A DNA stretch of 64,000 bases, taken from the NCBI GenBank assembly GCA_037176885.1, contig JAWWNJ010000001.1, positions 2,852,001 through 2,916,000 of the forward strand, given 5' to 3'. Every line of letters starts with the position of its first letter. The stretch's first letter is position 1. Both the position numbers and the translations under genes were made by a program. This document shows, piece by piece, positions 1 to 11,700 of this stretch. The DNA is from Favolaschia claudopus. Taxonomy: Eukaryota > Basidiomycota > Agaricomycetes > Agaricales > Mycenaceae. Under the pieces are notes generated by a model. That model had not been told where the DNA came from. It saw nothing but the letters and a program-made list of their open reading frames with translations, and did no database searches.

Positions 1-1261
1 TGTTAGTGTTATTGGTGAACGCGGTCAGTTTCGTTTGTCTTCGGGGAACTATAACTCATAGTACACCTTAGTCGTTAACAACACTCTGATATACTTCATT
101 TCTCGGCCCCTCACACCTCCTTCCGATGTGCTGGGTACCATACTACCCCTTCAGGACTCGTCATTGTTCCTCGCGTCTGCGTTCTCGGCCGCCGTTGCAG
201 ACAAGCTGAATCTCACTGCAAGAACCTCGGTGTTTGTCCCTCACAACTCCGCTTTCCAGCGACTTGGGCAGCTCGTCAGCGCTCACCTGTTGGCGCCGTC
301 TTCGAAGAAAGACTTGGCGAGTGTTCTCCTACACCATACCCTCGATACTGTCGAGTACAGTCGTTCGTTCCAGAACGGCTCTCGTACTTTTGCCACATTG
401 GAAGGTTCTGATGTTCAGCTCGAATACAACAAGAATGGGAGCATATTCGTCGGGGCCAGTGGCGGTTGGGCCGGAATGAAAGCAGAACTTTTCCCACGCG
501 ACATCCTTACTCGTACAGGCGTCGTACACGAAGTATCAGACATCCTCATCCCGCGGACAGTCGACATTACAGTCGGTAAACTCATCAAAGCTGCTGATGC
601 GACGACCATGGCGACTTTGGTCACCAAAGCAGGGATGGATTGGGTACTGAACGGTACCACCCCGCCGTCCGATTCGATATGGGCGGGTCAAGGCTTCGAC
701 AATGTCGGCTGGACCCTGCTCTGCCCGAAAGACACTGCGTTCGAGAGCTACAATCTGACGGAGCTGTATGCTGACTCTGAGCGTCTACGGAATCTCGTCA
801 GCCAGCATCTTATCCCGACACCGAGAGGTACAGTTGATGCTGTGGACACAATCATTAATAACAACCGGCCTTTGGTGCTGGATGACTCGGCGACCTATAC
901 CACCCTCCGTTCGCCCGCGTCCGCGTACGGCGACATCATCTTCCGTAAAACGGATACGGGAGACTACATCGTCGGCATTAAGGGTGCACGGGGGTCGGAC
1001 GGAGACTCAGACTGGGCAAGAGTAGTTGGTTGGGGTCGCAGTACGACTGGCGGAGGTACAGGCGGGGTTATTCAGATCGACCAGCCGCTGGATCCGTATT
1101 ATCCATCATGGTGGATCGAGTACGGCGGACCTTTGATTGTTGGAGTAGGCGGGATAGTTTTGATCTGCCTTTTCTTCTATGGTGTCCGTGCTTTTTGGCG
1201 GAGGGATTTCACGCAGCCGACATATGAACCGGTTGGCGGGTTTGGAGCTGACGATGACTGA
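1..1261 (+). CDS. Fasciclin (FAS1) domain membrane protein, 5' partial
   Basis: The main exon is about 62-1261, and its stop is at 1259-1261. The reading frame stays open back to position 62, just after an in-frame TAG that forms the end of an intron (acceptor catag). The intron probably starts with gtgaac at 15, so bases 1-14 would belong to the previous exon and the N-terminus lies outside the window. The translation shows two FAS1-like repeats. The first has the FVPHNSAF motif near its start and an H-rich LLHHTLD segment. The second contains LLCPKDTAFESYN and VSQHLIPT. A hydrophobic segment near the C-terminus (PLIVGVGGIVLICLFFYGV) is followed by a short basic then acidic tail, which suggests a single-pass surface protein with the FAS1 repeats outside. 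FAS1 domains act in cell adhesion; the role here is inferred from the family only. Confidence 0.8.
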
Positions 1262-1547
1262 CGATGAACTGATTGACAAGTGGTACTCTTTTGACCAGTA
1301 ATTTAGAATGTATTTTTTGTACATGTATTATGTCGCGGAAACACGGTGAATATGTAAACTTGGTCTCGTGCTTCGGTACCGCCATGGCGCGTCAAGAACC
1401 CCAGAGAATTCGACGAAGACTGATAACTGAGAGGATTTCCCAAAATGGAAGTTTCCCAAATACGCAATCACATGAAAAACTCCGGCTTCCGGACTTTCGA
1501 ACTTCTTCAACGGCTCCTCAACTCAACTCTCGTCTGTCTCTGCGCCG

Positions 1548-2918
1548 ATGGTACAACAAGCTTGTGTCTCGATTCATTTTCGTCGTCCTCATTCATGGAT
1601 TACAGAGTGAAGTCTCCGCGGCGGAACAGATCAAGTCCTTCATTGCTGGCGGTTTCGGAGGTGCTGCAGCCGTTTTAGTTGGTGAGCCTGAATCGAAATT
1701 TGTGTGTTCTCGGGCAATCAACCCCTCGATTTCTCAAGGACACCCCTTCGATCTGACAAAAACGCGTCTGCAAACTGCGCCGGCCGGAGTATACACTGGA
1801 GCGATAGATGTGGTTAAGAAGACCGTGGCGAAGGATGGGATAATGGGGTAACTTACCATGTCTTTGCCTGTTTAAGCTAGGATTTACTGGCTTGCAGGAT
1901 GTACCGCGGGATGCTTCCCCCACTACTTGGAGTTACGCCAATATTTGCTGTTTCGTTCTGGGTCCGTCGCGTTCTCTACGCGTTCCGTTCTTTCCATATA
2001 CAATTCATCAGGCCTACGATGCGTCGAAACAACTTATCCTGGCCTGGACTCCGAACAGAACGTCGGACGTCCTGTCTATCCCTGAACTTGCGACCGCTGG
2101 TTTCCTGTCCGCTGTCCCAACGACCCTATTGACTGCGCCTGTGGAGAGAGCCAAGGTTCTTCTACAGGTATGTACGTCGCCGACGAATCATTGTGGAGCA
2201 GAGTATACTGAGAACGCAATTTAGGTGCAAGGTCAAGGCGGTTCGGAACAGAAATACAAGGGTGTATTTGATGTTATGAGACATCTTTACAAGGAGGGCG
2301 GTTTGAAAAGTATTTTCAGAGGCTCCGGGGCTACGCTTGCTCGAGACGGACCTGGCAGCGCTGCGTAATTTTCCCAGTTCCATACATAGTCCACGGTGGT
2401 AATACTGAAACTTTCTTTTTTTAGGTACTTCGCAGCGTACGAAATCACGAAGAAGGCTTTGACGCCTCCCGGGCAGTCGCCGTCACAATTAAATCTTAGT
2501 GCGATTATATTGGCTGGCGGGACTGCCGGTGTCGCGATGTGGGCTGTGGCTATCCCTCCCGATGTATGTATTTATTGTATCTTGAAGCCTGCTACAGTTC
2601 TAAATTTGAGTTCCAGGTTCTGAAGTCGCGGCTACAGTCAGCGCCCACAGGCACGTACTCTGGGCTGATAGACTGTGCTCGCAAAACAATCGCTCAAGAT
2701 GGTGTCGGCGCCTTATGGAAAGGTTTCGGACCTGCCATGGGTCGAGTATGTGTCCCACTTTTTGTTCATTGTCGGTCTTTCTCATCTTCGACTTCGCAGG
2801 CCTTCCCCGCCAATGCAGCCACTTTCGTGAGTCAATTTAACTGAAGATGATTTAGATGCTCATCAGTTTCTAGTTGGGAGTGGAGGCGTCCCGACATTTA
2901 ATGGATAAAATCTTTTGA
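1548..2918 (+). CDS. Mitochondrial carrier, carnitine/acylcarnitine type
   Basis: I resolve ten exons: 1548-1550, 1606-1681, 1739-1847, 1898-1961, 2012-2167, 2225-2364, 2425-2563, 2617-2745, 2800-2826 and 2874-2918, totalling 888 nt (295 residues), the normal size for a mitochondrial carrier. The three repeats each carry a carrier signature: [11 protein letters not shown] in repeat 1, [11 protein letters not shown] in repeat 2 and PPDVLKSRLQ in repeat 3, each with the matching GxxxxxxG half. The overall pattern (GGFGG near the start, [28 protein letters not shown] at the end) matches the CRC1/SLC25A20 group, which exchanges acylcarnitine for carnitine across the inner membrane. Substrate assignment is inference from resemblance. 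The first exon is just the ATG. The gene converges on the gene ending at 3073. Confidence 0.88.
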
Positions 2919-3072
2919 TATTCGCATTTAAATCCGTTGTAATTCCCGCTTTACGAAAGAGAAATAGAAATTCCTTGGGCTTTCGAAAGCGATACAATTC
3001 CACAAAATATCCCAGGAAAGAAAGAAGGTAACTGCCTCTGACAGTGTCAATGAATGAATACGGTGCCAATGA

Positions 3073-3922
3073 CTAAACAATCTTGGCCAGTGCTTGAACC
3101 TGAGCAATCTCGCTTGCCGATGCTCCTACAGCGTTCTGAATGCCTAATGAATAAGTTGGATCATGGCTGCATGTCACGATTTCTGACCTTGGTAACTTTT
3201 CCGAGTTGGTGTTCGACTGTGTCTGCTACTCCGAGCTTCACTCCTTTTGCCGTCTGGACTCGGGCGATCTGGTTCAATTTCAGCGATATAAAGACACGGC
3301 GCGGTGAAAGTACCAACTTGGAATTGCAAGAAGAATTTCGGGCCCTTGAGTTTGGCGAGCAGTGCTGATGAGTTGGGTTGTGATCGAACACCAGCCTCGA
3401 GAGCAAGATAATCATTCAATTGGCTTTGCAATTTCTGCAAATCTGTAGCAGCCGGATCCTGGGCTGTTTTGAACGTAGCCAAGGCGAATCCCAGAGGCGA
3501 AGCCGAGGACTTCTGGAAGTCAATACTGCTGTACGCAATTCCGCCGGAGGTGATGTCGGGGACACCGGGGGCGACTTGAATCTAGCGAAACAATTCAGCG
3601 AGGCACTCATAATCAGGATATTCGGGCGCACCTTCGCGTTGCACGTTACGGCTTGTTCAAGAGCCGTGATTCCTGCAGCAACCTCCGCAGGAAGGGCAAC
3701 ACTATAGAAAGTTGTCAGTATTGAGGTGCTTGTAAAGGAACTCCAGCGGTGTACCTCCCCGTAACGAAACATGGGTTGGCTCGCTTCAACAATGATGGCA
3801 AAGGAACTGTTGGAACGAAAAGTCAACGGGTTGTTACTGTATGATTGAAGAGAAAATGTATTCTCACTGGCACTAGCTGCTGCAACCAAGGAAACCACAA
3901 GAAGAGATGACCGGAAGAACAT
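3073..3922 (-). CDS. Small secreted protein, unknown function
   Basis: Start is ATG at 3922. The first exon encodes a signal peptide (MFFRSSLLVVSLVAAASA). After a first intron with donor gtgaga the mature part begins IPLPSLLKRANPC, with a Lys-Arg pair that could be a Kex2-type cleavage site. Further exons read TGSVALPAEVAAGITALEQAVTC, then IQVAPGVPDITSGG, and a final exon ends in AKIV at the stop 3073. My splice model gives about 197 residues with two cysteines and a helical, Ala/Gln/Leu-rich second half. One intron (about 3279-3321) is ambiguous: the donor may be gttggt or gtactt. I do not recognise a domain. A TATA-like ATTTAAAAGG element (minus strand, about 4041-4050) lies upstream. Confidence 0.65.
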
Positions 3923-4350
3923 CTTGAAAATACTAGTAGCAGGTCGAAGACAGTGCACAGCAAGAAAATTGAAGAAGCTGGGGAACCAGTCCGAGAAAAG
4001 GGAGGAAATGAAGGTTGATTTGACCGAGGCGTGGTGCTCGCCTTTTAAATCGGTGGATTTAGGCGGTTCCCATGGTAAATGAACATGTTCAACAGAGATT
4101 CCCCTAAAGCCATGTGGCTGCCGCCAAGCTCGACTTTTCGAGATTAGATAAGATAGTAAGAACTTTGACGTGTATAGCCACTGTACATCAGTTACGGCAT
4201 TATTGATCGGATGTAAATGGAAGTAAACACTTGGTTCGATTCTCGATTCTGCTTCCGCTTTCTTCGGTGACCGCCACTTACTTCCCTTGCAATCTTACGA
4301 CTCTTACGCCTATTGACGATATACCGCTCTGCATCTACGACTGACACTTA
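3923..4350. promoter_or_regulatory. Divergent intergenic region
   Basis: This 428-bp stretch separates two head-to-head genes (starts 3922 minus and 4351 plus). It contains the TATA-like element of the secreted-protein gene near 4041-4050 and a pyrimidine-rich run before 4351. I see no further gene in it. Confidence 0.4.
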
Positions 4351-6143
4351 ATGAGCTCTACCAGCAGCCCACCGAATCCGAGATCTAAACGAAGGAAAGG
4401 TGCTGCTAAAGCGACAAAACCACCGACTGCACGCAGACTGTCCGCGTCAGAGTGCGTGATAAAGTCATTTTTTTTCAAGGCTTTGGAGGCTTACTTTAAT
4501 TATCAGGATTGCTAGGAATCTCACGCATTTCGAGATATGGTCTTCTCACCAGAAATGCGAACAAGTGTCGTTCTCGTCCGATATACCGGAAGTCTTCGAG
4601 CAGTCCATACAAGAGTTGTTCGATTTCTCTTCCAGGCCAAAGGTTCCTGCTGTCTGGCTTGAAGATGTTTGTAACCTTTCCCAGTCGAAGATCTTGAATT
4701 TATCCTCTACAAGGGATCACCCGAGTTCAAATCGCTTTCAAACCTGGTTCCGCAAGATTTCTTGAGCTTCCTCCAAGAGATCCATGACAAGAATCCCAAA
4801 TTATTTGGTGAGGTTGCGGACGCGGACGTCCAAGCAATACTTTCAAAGATGATCATTGTTCACTCTGCCTGGCGGCGGCTGAACATTATGAAACAATCGA
4901 AGGAAAAATATTCCGAGGCTGATTATGCTGCCAATGTGTTAGTATGAACATTACTCTTCCTCGTGATTGAATCAACTACAGAGGCATCAGGTACAATGTG
5001 CTTCGCAGCCCTGCCATCAGAGGGAGCACGCTCCGGTCCGTATACTTCATCCTTCGTAAGAACCTTTCGGGATCTGATACGTCGGAATAGTGTTCAATGC
5101 AGCATATCGCTACCTCAACCCCTGGTGACTGCGAATGTGAGTCCAGAGACTACCCGCATACTGGGTAAGCGAGTGCCGGAAGAGACGAGTCATTCTGCTA
5201 TATTTCCTTTCAGGCGCAAAGGCAGCCTCGCCGGATGCGGTTGTGATGATACCTTCAGCAACAATCAGAGCGCTATCGCTTTCCAAAGACTCTCCTTATC
5301 AAGTCCTCAAACGGCACCCCAATGTGGTGAAGACTGGCAATGTGAGCAAAAGCTCTTCATTCCGGTTCCAAAGCACTCCCCTAGTCGTGCCGCCCGAGAC
5401 ACCAGCATTTCAATTTGTTAGCAGCGTTTGGGAGGATAAGAAACCTGTACATACAATGCTGGAAGACGCGTACCGGCAGAACAGAATGTCCACCGCAGCT
5501 GCTGCCCGACATCTCCATTGTCACCAAGTGAAAGCGCCGGTCATAGGCTTGGTTTGGGCCAGCGGTACTGTTAGGGCCCATGTCGACTGGTGCGGTACTC
5601 CATCAGAAGGAGGCAAATCTTTGGTGTGTCTTATCTGATATCTCTAATCACAATCCACATGCTCAGAAATTCCGAAGGTCGTCTATTCAGCCCCATATCG
5701 AATCGAGAGCATTGCTGGTGATGGAGCGGACATTTTTCACGAATGGCAGGTATGTCTTATTTACAACTGAAGTAATCCCTTTTGGCTCATTTGCTCCTCA
5801 CAGCTGGACAGAGCTGCAGATATCGCTGAGGCACGATGCTCTACCGCTTTCTGATTCAAGTTCTTATACTGATGATGTTGATGTCCAGGTCTTTTTCTTG
5901 ATTGAGAACATTGACCGATGGACAATGAACGGCTTCCGGAACCTGGTGCTCAAAGGTGTGGATGATTTGGTGGAAAGCGTTGTGAAGAAAAAGGAGGACT
6001 ACGTCCCATGGAAGAGAGTCGGCGACCTTCCCTCGTCTTCGGCACCAGCGAAAGAAAACGCCAACATCTCCGCCAGCACCGCGTCCTCAACGCAGCCGAG
6101 CCCTCCACGACCAGTCAAGGCACGGGTTCGCAATCATAGGTAG
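4351..6143 (+). CDS. Fungal protein of unknown function, apparent frameshift
   Basis: Start ATG at 4351 follows a pyrimidine-rich leader. The N-terminus is basic and low-complexity (MSSTSSPPNPRSKRRKGAA), then a folded-looking part begins (IARNLTHFEIWSSHQ). Several exons with clear GT-AG introns follow; the 3' exons read PAFQFVSSVWEDKKPVHTML, PVIGLVWASGTVRAHVDWCG, RALLVMERTFFTNG and VFFLIENIDRWTMNGFRNLV, ending in a Ser/Pro-rich tail at 6143. I do not recognise a catalytic motif. The domain mixture (an N-terminal helical part and a C-terminal alpha/beta part with conserved Trp) gives no confident family. The frame changes near 4680-4684 without a usable intron; see the findings. The gene converges on N-acetylglutamate synthase with 85 bp between the stops. 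Confidence 0.65.
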
Positions 6144-6228
6144 TTTTGGACTTCCAAATGTATAAGTGGAATAGCATGTACAAATACACACATTTAGTCT
6201 ATTGGATATTGGTATTCGGGTAACATGT

Positions 6229-8167
6229 CTACTTCCATGCGGATGGAATTGTTCCTACAACACTCCCCCATTGCGCGAGTCGTCCCTTCTCCCACCCCTC
6301 AACATAAGACAAACCAGCACCGGCCCGACGCGCCTGTTCAAGCTTCAAACGTTTCTCTGCATCACACCAAAACATGACCCAAGAACCCATCCGCATATGC
6401 CCAGAACTCCGCTCAAAGTACCATTTGTTGACTGGGTTATTGGCTCGGCTCCGCCATACGAGATCGCGACCCTCTCCCACACCACCTTTCCCTCCGTTGG
6501 GATTGGCAGAGAACGGATGACCGAGTCCGTAGGATTCGTCGTGAAGAGCGACCCACAAAAAGTCGACTGTGCCATCGCCTTGATGGCTGGGGAGAACCGC
6601 GAACTTGTCGAGATAAGAGATCGGCTCTGGTGAGCCCGGGCAGGGTTCATTGGTGACGATGGCCGTACCAACATAATCACCAGCGACAACAATGAAATCG
6701 AGGGTGCGCTCCAACCGCTGATAGAATGCCTCTTCGTCAAGGATCCGATTGAATGACTGCTCAAGGAGTGCATTCATTTTTGGCCGGTCGATCTCGCTGA
6801 CGGTACGCAAGACGCGGACTGGCAGACCGCGTCGCAGAAGCGTGGGTGTGTGAGCCGTCAGCCGACGATTTCCCTGCAACAACGCGTGTGGGAGACTTGA
6901 GCTTAACGCAGGTTTATTGGTGATCAGATTCGCAATGAGAGAGCTGGGAGAGCGGTGGGAAACCATGACAGCGGATGACGTTGGGGGCATGTAGGCCAGA
7001 CATGTTTTTGCCAGCGCCAGATTTGACAGAGCTGTGGGGTTGGTGGTGTGCCAAGGCTCGTGAAATGTTTCGTGGATATGCGAATATTCCGAGTCCAAGT
7101 TGATGAGAAGATGAGGATAGCCAGAACGTGCGTAGGAAGGCACACCGCCTTCGCGATTAATGATCATAAGTCGCAATGGAGTCAAATCCACCTCCTCAGA
7201 CAGGACGTCGGGGGAGGCGTTTGACTGAGCAGTGTCGCTCTCAGCTGCTTCCACCATTCCACGAGCGAGCGCACCAAGAACATCGTTGGAGTCGACGCGA
7301 ATAGACCGGCAAAAGGAATCGAGGGCGAAAGGAGGAATGACGGGGATCTCCCCCGCCCGAAGAGCTGAACGTATAGGGCCAAGGTCCGATGGCACTGTGT
7401 GGGCCTCCGGCGGGGAAAAGTCTGGGGATTCGGGGAACTCGTCGTCGCCAGGCTTAGGACCTAATTTTACGACAGCTCCGAGAACCGGGCGGGCTTTAGC
7501 GCCTTGCTTTTCCAGAACCGTCACAATTCGCATAGTCTCTTCGATCAGGGCCGCCCGTTCATCCTGTTCGCCCCTCTGCAGAGTATCGTTTTCGACGACG
7601 ATCACACTGACGAGTCCTAGCTTTTCCAGGTAGACCATGCCTCGAGCGATACTATCGAGTTGGACATCGGTAAACGGACCCTGAATCTTGACAAGCGCGG
7701 TGCGTTTTACGACAGGGTCCAATAGGGAAGAAAGGACCGGACTTGGCTTCGGATGTTCGAGGGCAACAGGGATCGATTGTGCGGTGGACAGATCTTTGGA
7801 AGCGGCGGGTACGCGATCGGCCGACGGGGCCGAAGGTGGTTTGGGACGAGGGCCAAACGAGGCGAGATAGGACCGCGTGTCGCGCAACGAGGGGTTGGCA
7901 CGAAGGATAGAAAGGATGAAATCCTAGGTCGCGTAGGTAAATGAGGACCACGTCGGTGTTGAACACCTCACATTATCAGGGGGAGGATCTTCTGGGTCGG
8001 GAGGGGGTTGACGAAGGCTGCGAATGGTCTGGAACATATCAGCAAGGGGAATATGAGATGGGGTCGTTAGATGGACGAACAGCATAAAAGGCCTTGAAGG
8101 TTTGGCTACGGGCGGAGGCGAGGGGAGGGGGGACGCGGGAACATGAGGCAGGTATGCGGGGGAGCAT
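6229..8167 (-). CDS. ARG2: N-acetylglutamate synthase, mitochondrial (arginine biosynthesis)
   Basis: My model is three exons: 8081-8167, 7972-8028 and 6229-7923, giving 612 residues. Exon 1 encodes a basic, hydroxylated leader (MLPRIPASCSRVPPPLASAR) typical of mitochondrial import. The middle exon is Pro/Asp-rich, and the large exon begins DFILSILRANPSLRDTRSYL, the usual fungal Arg2 N-terminus. An amino-acid-kinase-like region follows (TALVKIQGPFTDVQLDSIA), then the acetyltransferase part with YLDKFAVLPSHQGDGTVDFL and NPVNKWYFERSSGHMRMGSW. The enzyme makes N-acetylglutamate from glutamate and acetyl-CoA, the first step of ornithine/arginine synthesis in the mitochondrial matrix, and is normally inhibited by arginine (family knowledge). 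A start at 8085 is in frame but would lose the transit peptide. The donor of intron 1 is gttcgt. Confidence 0.9.
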
Positions 8168-8719
8168 AGCTGTTAGGACTATGAAAAGAGAGGGGAGAAT
8201 AGAAGATGGGAGAGAGGCGCGTTCATGGAAGTGGAGAAGAGAGTTTTATAGCACAAAAATTCCCAAAGAGGAAGGAAGTTGTGACTCGGCGTCAAACTGC
8301 AGCTGTTAGATGAAGTACGAGAATTGTGCCATCCAATCACACCAGTGAGCACCGGAAACAGCGAGGATTCCGCGCAGCCTTGGCCCTATAGCCCATACCG
8401 CGCATAGGCAAAAGCCTATCCACGACATAAGATGCGGCGTTTTCATTGGCTGGCTCGGCAGTACTTGGGAAACCTTGTCATGTAGAGGTTATGTGCACAG
8501 CAGAATCCGCGCGACTTTGGCGACAGCATAGAGTGCAGACAGCCGGTATTGACGCGAAAGACACGGGCTGGATGGAAGTTTGGAGAGAGTATTTATGGCG
8601 CGCGCTAATTTGGGCGCCAGTTTGGGCGCCAATTTGGTTTGTTCTTCTGAGACAAGTTACGTTGTGTGTGCTCTTGTTGTGTCCCTTCGGCAACTCCCAT
8701 CTGCTTAATTATCGCGCTC
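8168..8719. promoter_or_regulatory. Divergent promoter of ARG2 and UBE2O-like gene, with tandem GGGCGCC boxes
   Basis: This 552-bp gap lies between head-to-head genes. Its most striking content is a direct tandem repeat of 12 bp: AATTTGGGCGCC at 8607-8618 and AGTTTGGGCGCC at 8619-8630, immediately followed by AATTTGG, and preceded by GGCGCGCGC. The core resembles the E2F-type TTTGGCGC site (inference). I see no gene inside. Confidence 0.45.
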
Positions 8720-11700
8720 ATGGCTTCCCCAAGAATACTCACAAAGGTCCCATTCTTCCCTCTTATCTATCCCGAAACTAGCTGATACTCTCCCAGTTCT
8801 ATCACCAGGATGTAGTTCGCCGCGTCAATCCCTTGGCCACAACAGATTCCTCTGCACAAGACAATATCAACGGCATTGTAATGGTAAACCCAGCTCGCCA
8901 TCTTGCCATCTCATCTTCTGTATCTAAATTGCTGCTCAGAGATGCTGGCAAGACGCAGAGGAACCCGTCCCACCCACCGTCACAGATCCCCTCATGCGAC
9001 CGCTTACTCGGGGCGAAGTCGGAGTCTCCTTCTATCGACAAGACGCGGAAACAAACACCCGCCGAGAATTCGAACGCCAGATTCTCCCCGAGTCAGAACT
9101 CCTCCTTGTCGATCGCACCTTCCATCCCGGCGATGTTTGCAAGCGCAGTATTGACCATATGCAATCCGGCGTTATTGTACATGCAAGCGTCAACGGCCGC
9201 TGCGAACATGTCGTTAGTGGAGAGCGTCTCGAGGGTTGGACGACGTTGGATGAGCTCTCTGACCGCACCTACGCCGAGGTAGGCGATTTCGTCGCTTACG
9301 ACAACTGGATAGGTCAGGTCATAGAGGTTAGTTGACCTTATCCCTTCTTCAGAGCCCGAGATAAACGCGAAAAATACAGCTATTCGACGAAGTGCTGGTA
9401 GAAATTTCAAGTGGTCAAATTATCCGTATGCCAGAACTCGGCTCTCGCTTCTCCGTTGGCGAAAAGGGTCCGGTAGGTCCATTTCGCTATCTATCCCGCT
9501 CCATCCACCTTATTCGGGTTCTAGGACATCCTTCCACAACCCACTTCAACTGTTCATAGCCTTTTCGGATTTCTCCTGGGAAACAATCGACCAAGTCCAG
9601 GGGACACATGTGTCGACGTTGTGCATAGCGTTTACGCAATAAATTGGCTGGCACTTAGTCAAGCAGTAGGTGACAATCTCATGGCTCATTCGAACCAGTT
9701 CAATAACGACCATATAGCTTGATCCTGAAGACGCAGCGACACGCCGTCGTCCTCAGCAGTTCTGGACGGGTACCGACATGTCGAAACTCACTCTCATACG
9801 AAGCCTGTCGGATTTAGAAATGCGTGTCGGTGACCGGGTTACATTCAAGGACGAAAGCAAAGTTCCAGGCACCACTCATGGCACGGAACCAGGTCCTCGA
9901 GTTGTCATCAAGGTGTTTACTGTGACCGAAACCCAAACTTTCTGCCATGTATTATGGCAGGATGGCACGAAGGAGACCATCCGTTCCACTGACCTCATTC
10001 CTTATGTCAATCCAGACGAGTATGATTGCTGGTGCGCCGAACATTGCTCGTATGTTCCAAAAGCATTGACCCTCATCAATTGACAGGCCTGGTGACTGGG
10101 TCATTTGGAACGGCGAAGACGAAAAGCGAGCTGTTATAATACAGTCTGTTAACTCAGCACATCGTATTGCCTCGGTGCTTATTCCCGATACCGGGAAAAT
10201 AGAGCTAGTCCCCCTGCTAGAGCTTGACCCTCACGGTATCTCGGATACAGTCGCCGCGCTTGAGACTCGATCTGAGGGTCTTGGAGTTCGACGAGGCGAC
10301 TTTGTGTTTGTCCATCCAGAAGGCCAGACAAACGGCTCTCGTGTAATCGCTAGAGTACCTCGCATCGGTGAAGTTGAGCCCTGGGTGCGCGATGCTCCAT
10401 TCATAGACGGGCAGTTAGCTGGTTTCAGGAAAGAGATGTCGGAAATGGGAGCAGATATTGCTCGCCGTCGTGGTGCGGAGAACCTTGTCGAAGCGCGGAT
10501 TCTGAGACCGTCCGCGGATAGCGAAATGCTGTGGCTTGGAGAAGTCACCGACGTGAGTTGTTTTTCAGTACCGACTTACTTTTTTCTAATGATACACAGA
10601 TAAACCTCGATGGGACCGCTGAGCTGACACATCCAAACGGAACCGTCAAGTCGTATCCACTGCAACGCTTGACCAAACTGTATGATGGTCTCGATCAACT
10701 CGAGGATGACGTTTGGGAAGAGGAATCGGAGCATCCAGGTCTTCACGAAGAACATCCGATGTGGACTATACAAGAAAGCGGTGCATGGGATTCCCCTAGT
10801 GATTCGGGTGACGACTGGCCTTCCGACACCGACGAACAGCGAAGTCAATCTTCTGCTGCTGAGGCTCCGCTAGTCAATGGGAACGGGAATGGCTCAGTCT
10901 GGCCGGATGTCGCTTTGGCTCCTTTGGAGGTTGTCTCTGGATTACTATCAAGCACCCTGCTTTCCTCGATTCACGGTGGCCACGACGGTCCTGACACGCC
11001 AAAGCCCGCTCCTACTACAGATCTAATTATCCCTACTACCTCGGAAACGGAACGGCCTGTATCTCCCGATGTTCCTAAAGTCGTGGCAGACGACGTGCCG
11101 ACGGCGGAAAGCCCCGATAATGCTGGGGACGGCGACTCAGAATCGTCGCTGAAGCGTTTCGAAATTCAACCTTCTGCTCCGGTTGACCATGCCTACTACG
11201 ACACCATTCCTGCTCAGCCAAAGAACTCGTTCTTGGCAAGGCTCGCCAAAGAGTACAGGGCACTCAGCAGTAGTTTGCCAGGTTCGTTTGGTCTTTTACT
11301 TAGTATTGGCGATGCTCTGTTAACCCGGTCATCGTTGTTCAGATTCCATACTCATTCGGGCCTACGAAGACAGGACAGATCTCTTGCGGTCCCTGATCAT
11401 AGGCCCTGAAAATACACCTTATGAAGATTGTCCTTTCGTCATCGATTGGATGCTTGACTCGAATTTTCCACATACCCCGCCACAAGCACATTTCCTAAGC
11501 TGGACAAATGGAAATGGACGCGGTCAGTGATCGTTCAGCTATCCTTTCTTCGTCCCAGCTGACAGATGCTTTCTACACAGTCAATCCGTGAGTGGGCAAC
11601 TTTACGTGTATTTGTTCATATTCTCATATTGTTACAGTAACTTATACGAGGAGGGAAAAGTGTGCTTATCCATCTTGGGAACATGGCAGGGAGACCAGAA

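Noticed and set aside
4225..4250. tRNA B-box-like ggttcgattct
   Set aside because: No A box or acceptor stem could be found upstream or downstream at the right distance.
4672..4690. A 14-nt intron (gtaacctttcccag) in the orphan gene
   Set aside because: Much too short for spliceosomal removal; a frameshift is the better reading.
8085..8085. N-acetylglutamate synthase start at ATG 8085
   Set aside because: In frame with exon 2 but lacks the mitochondrial leader that the upstream exon (8081-8167) supplies in a different frame through a gttcgt intron.
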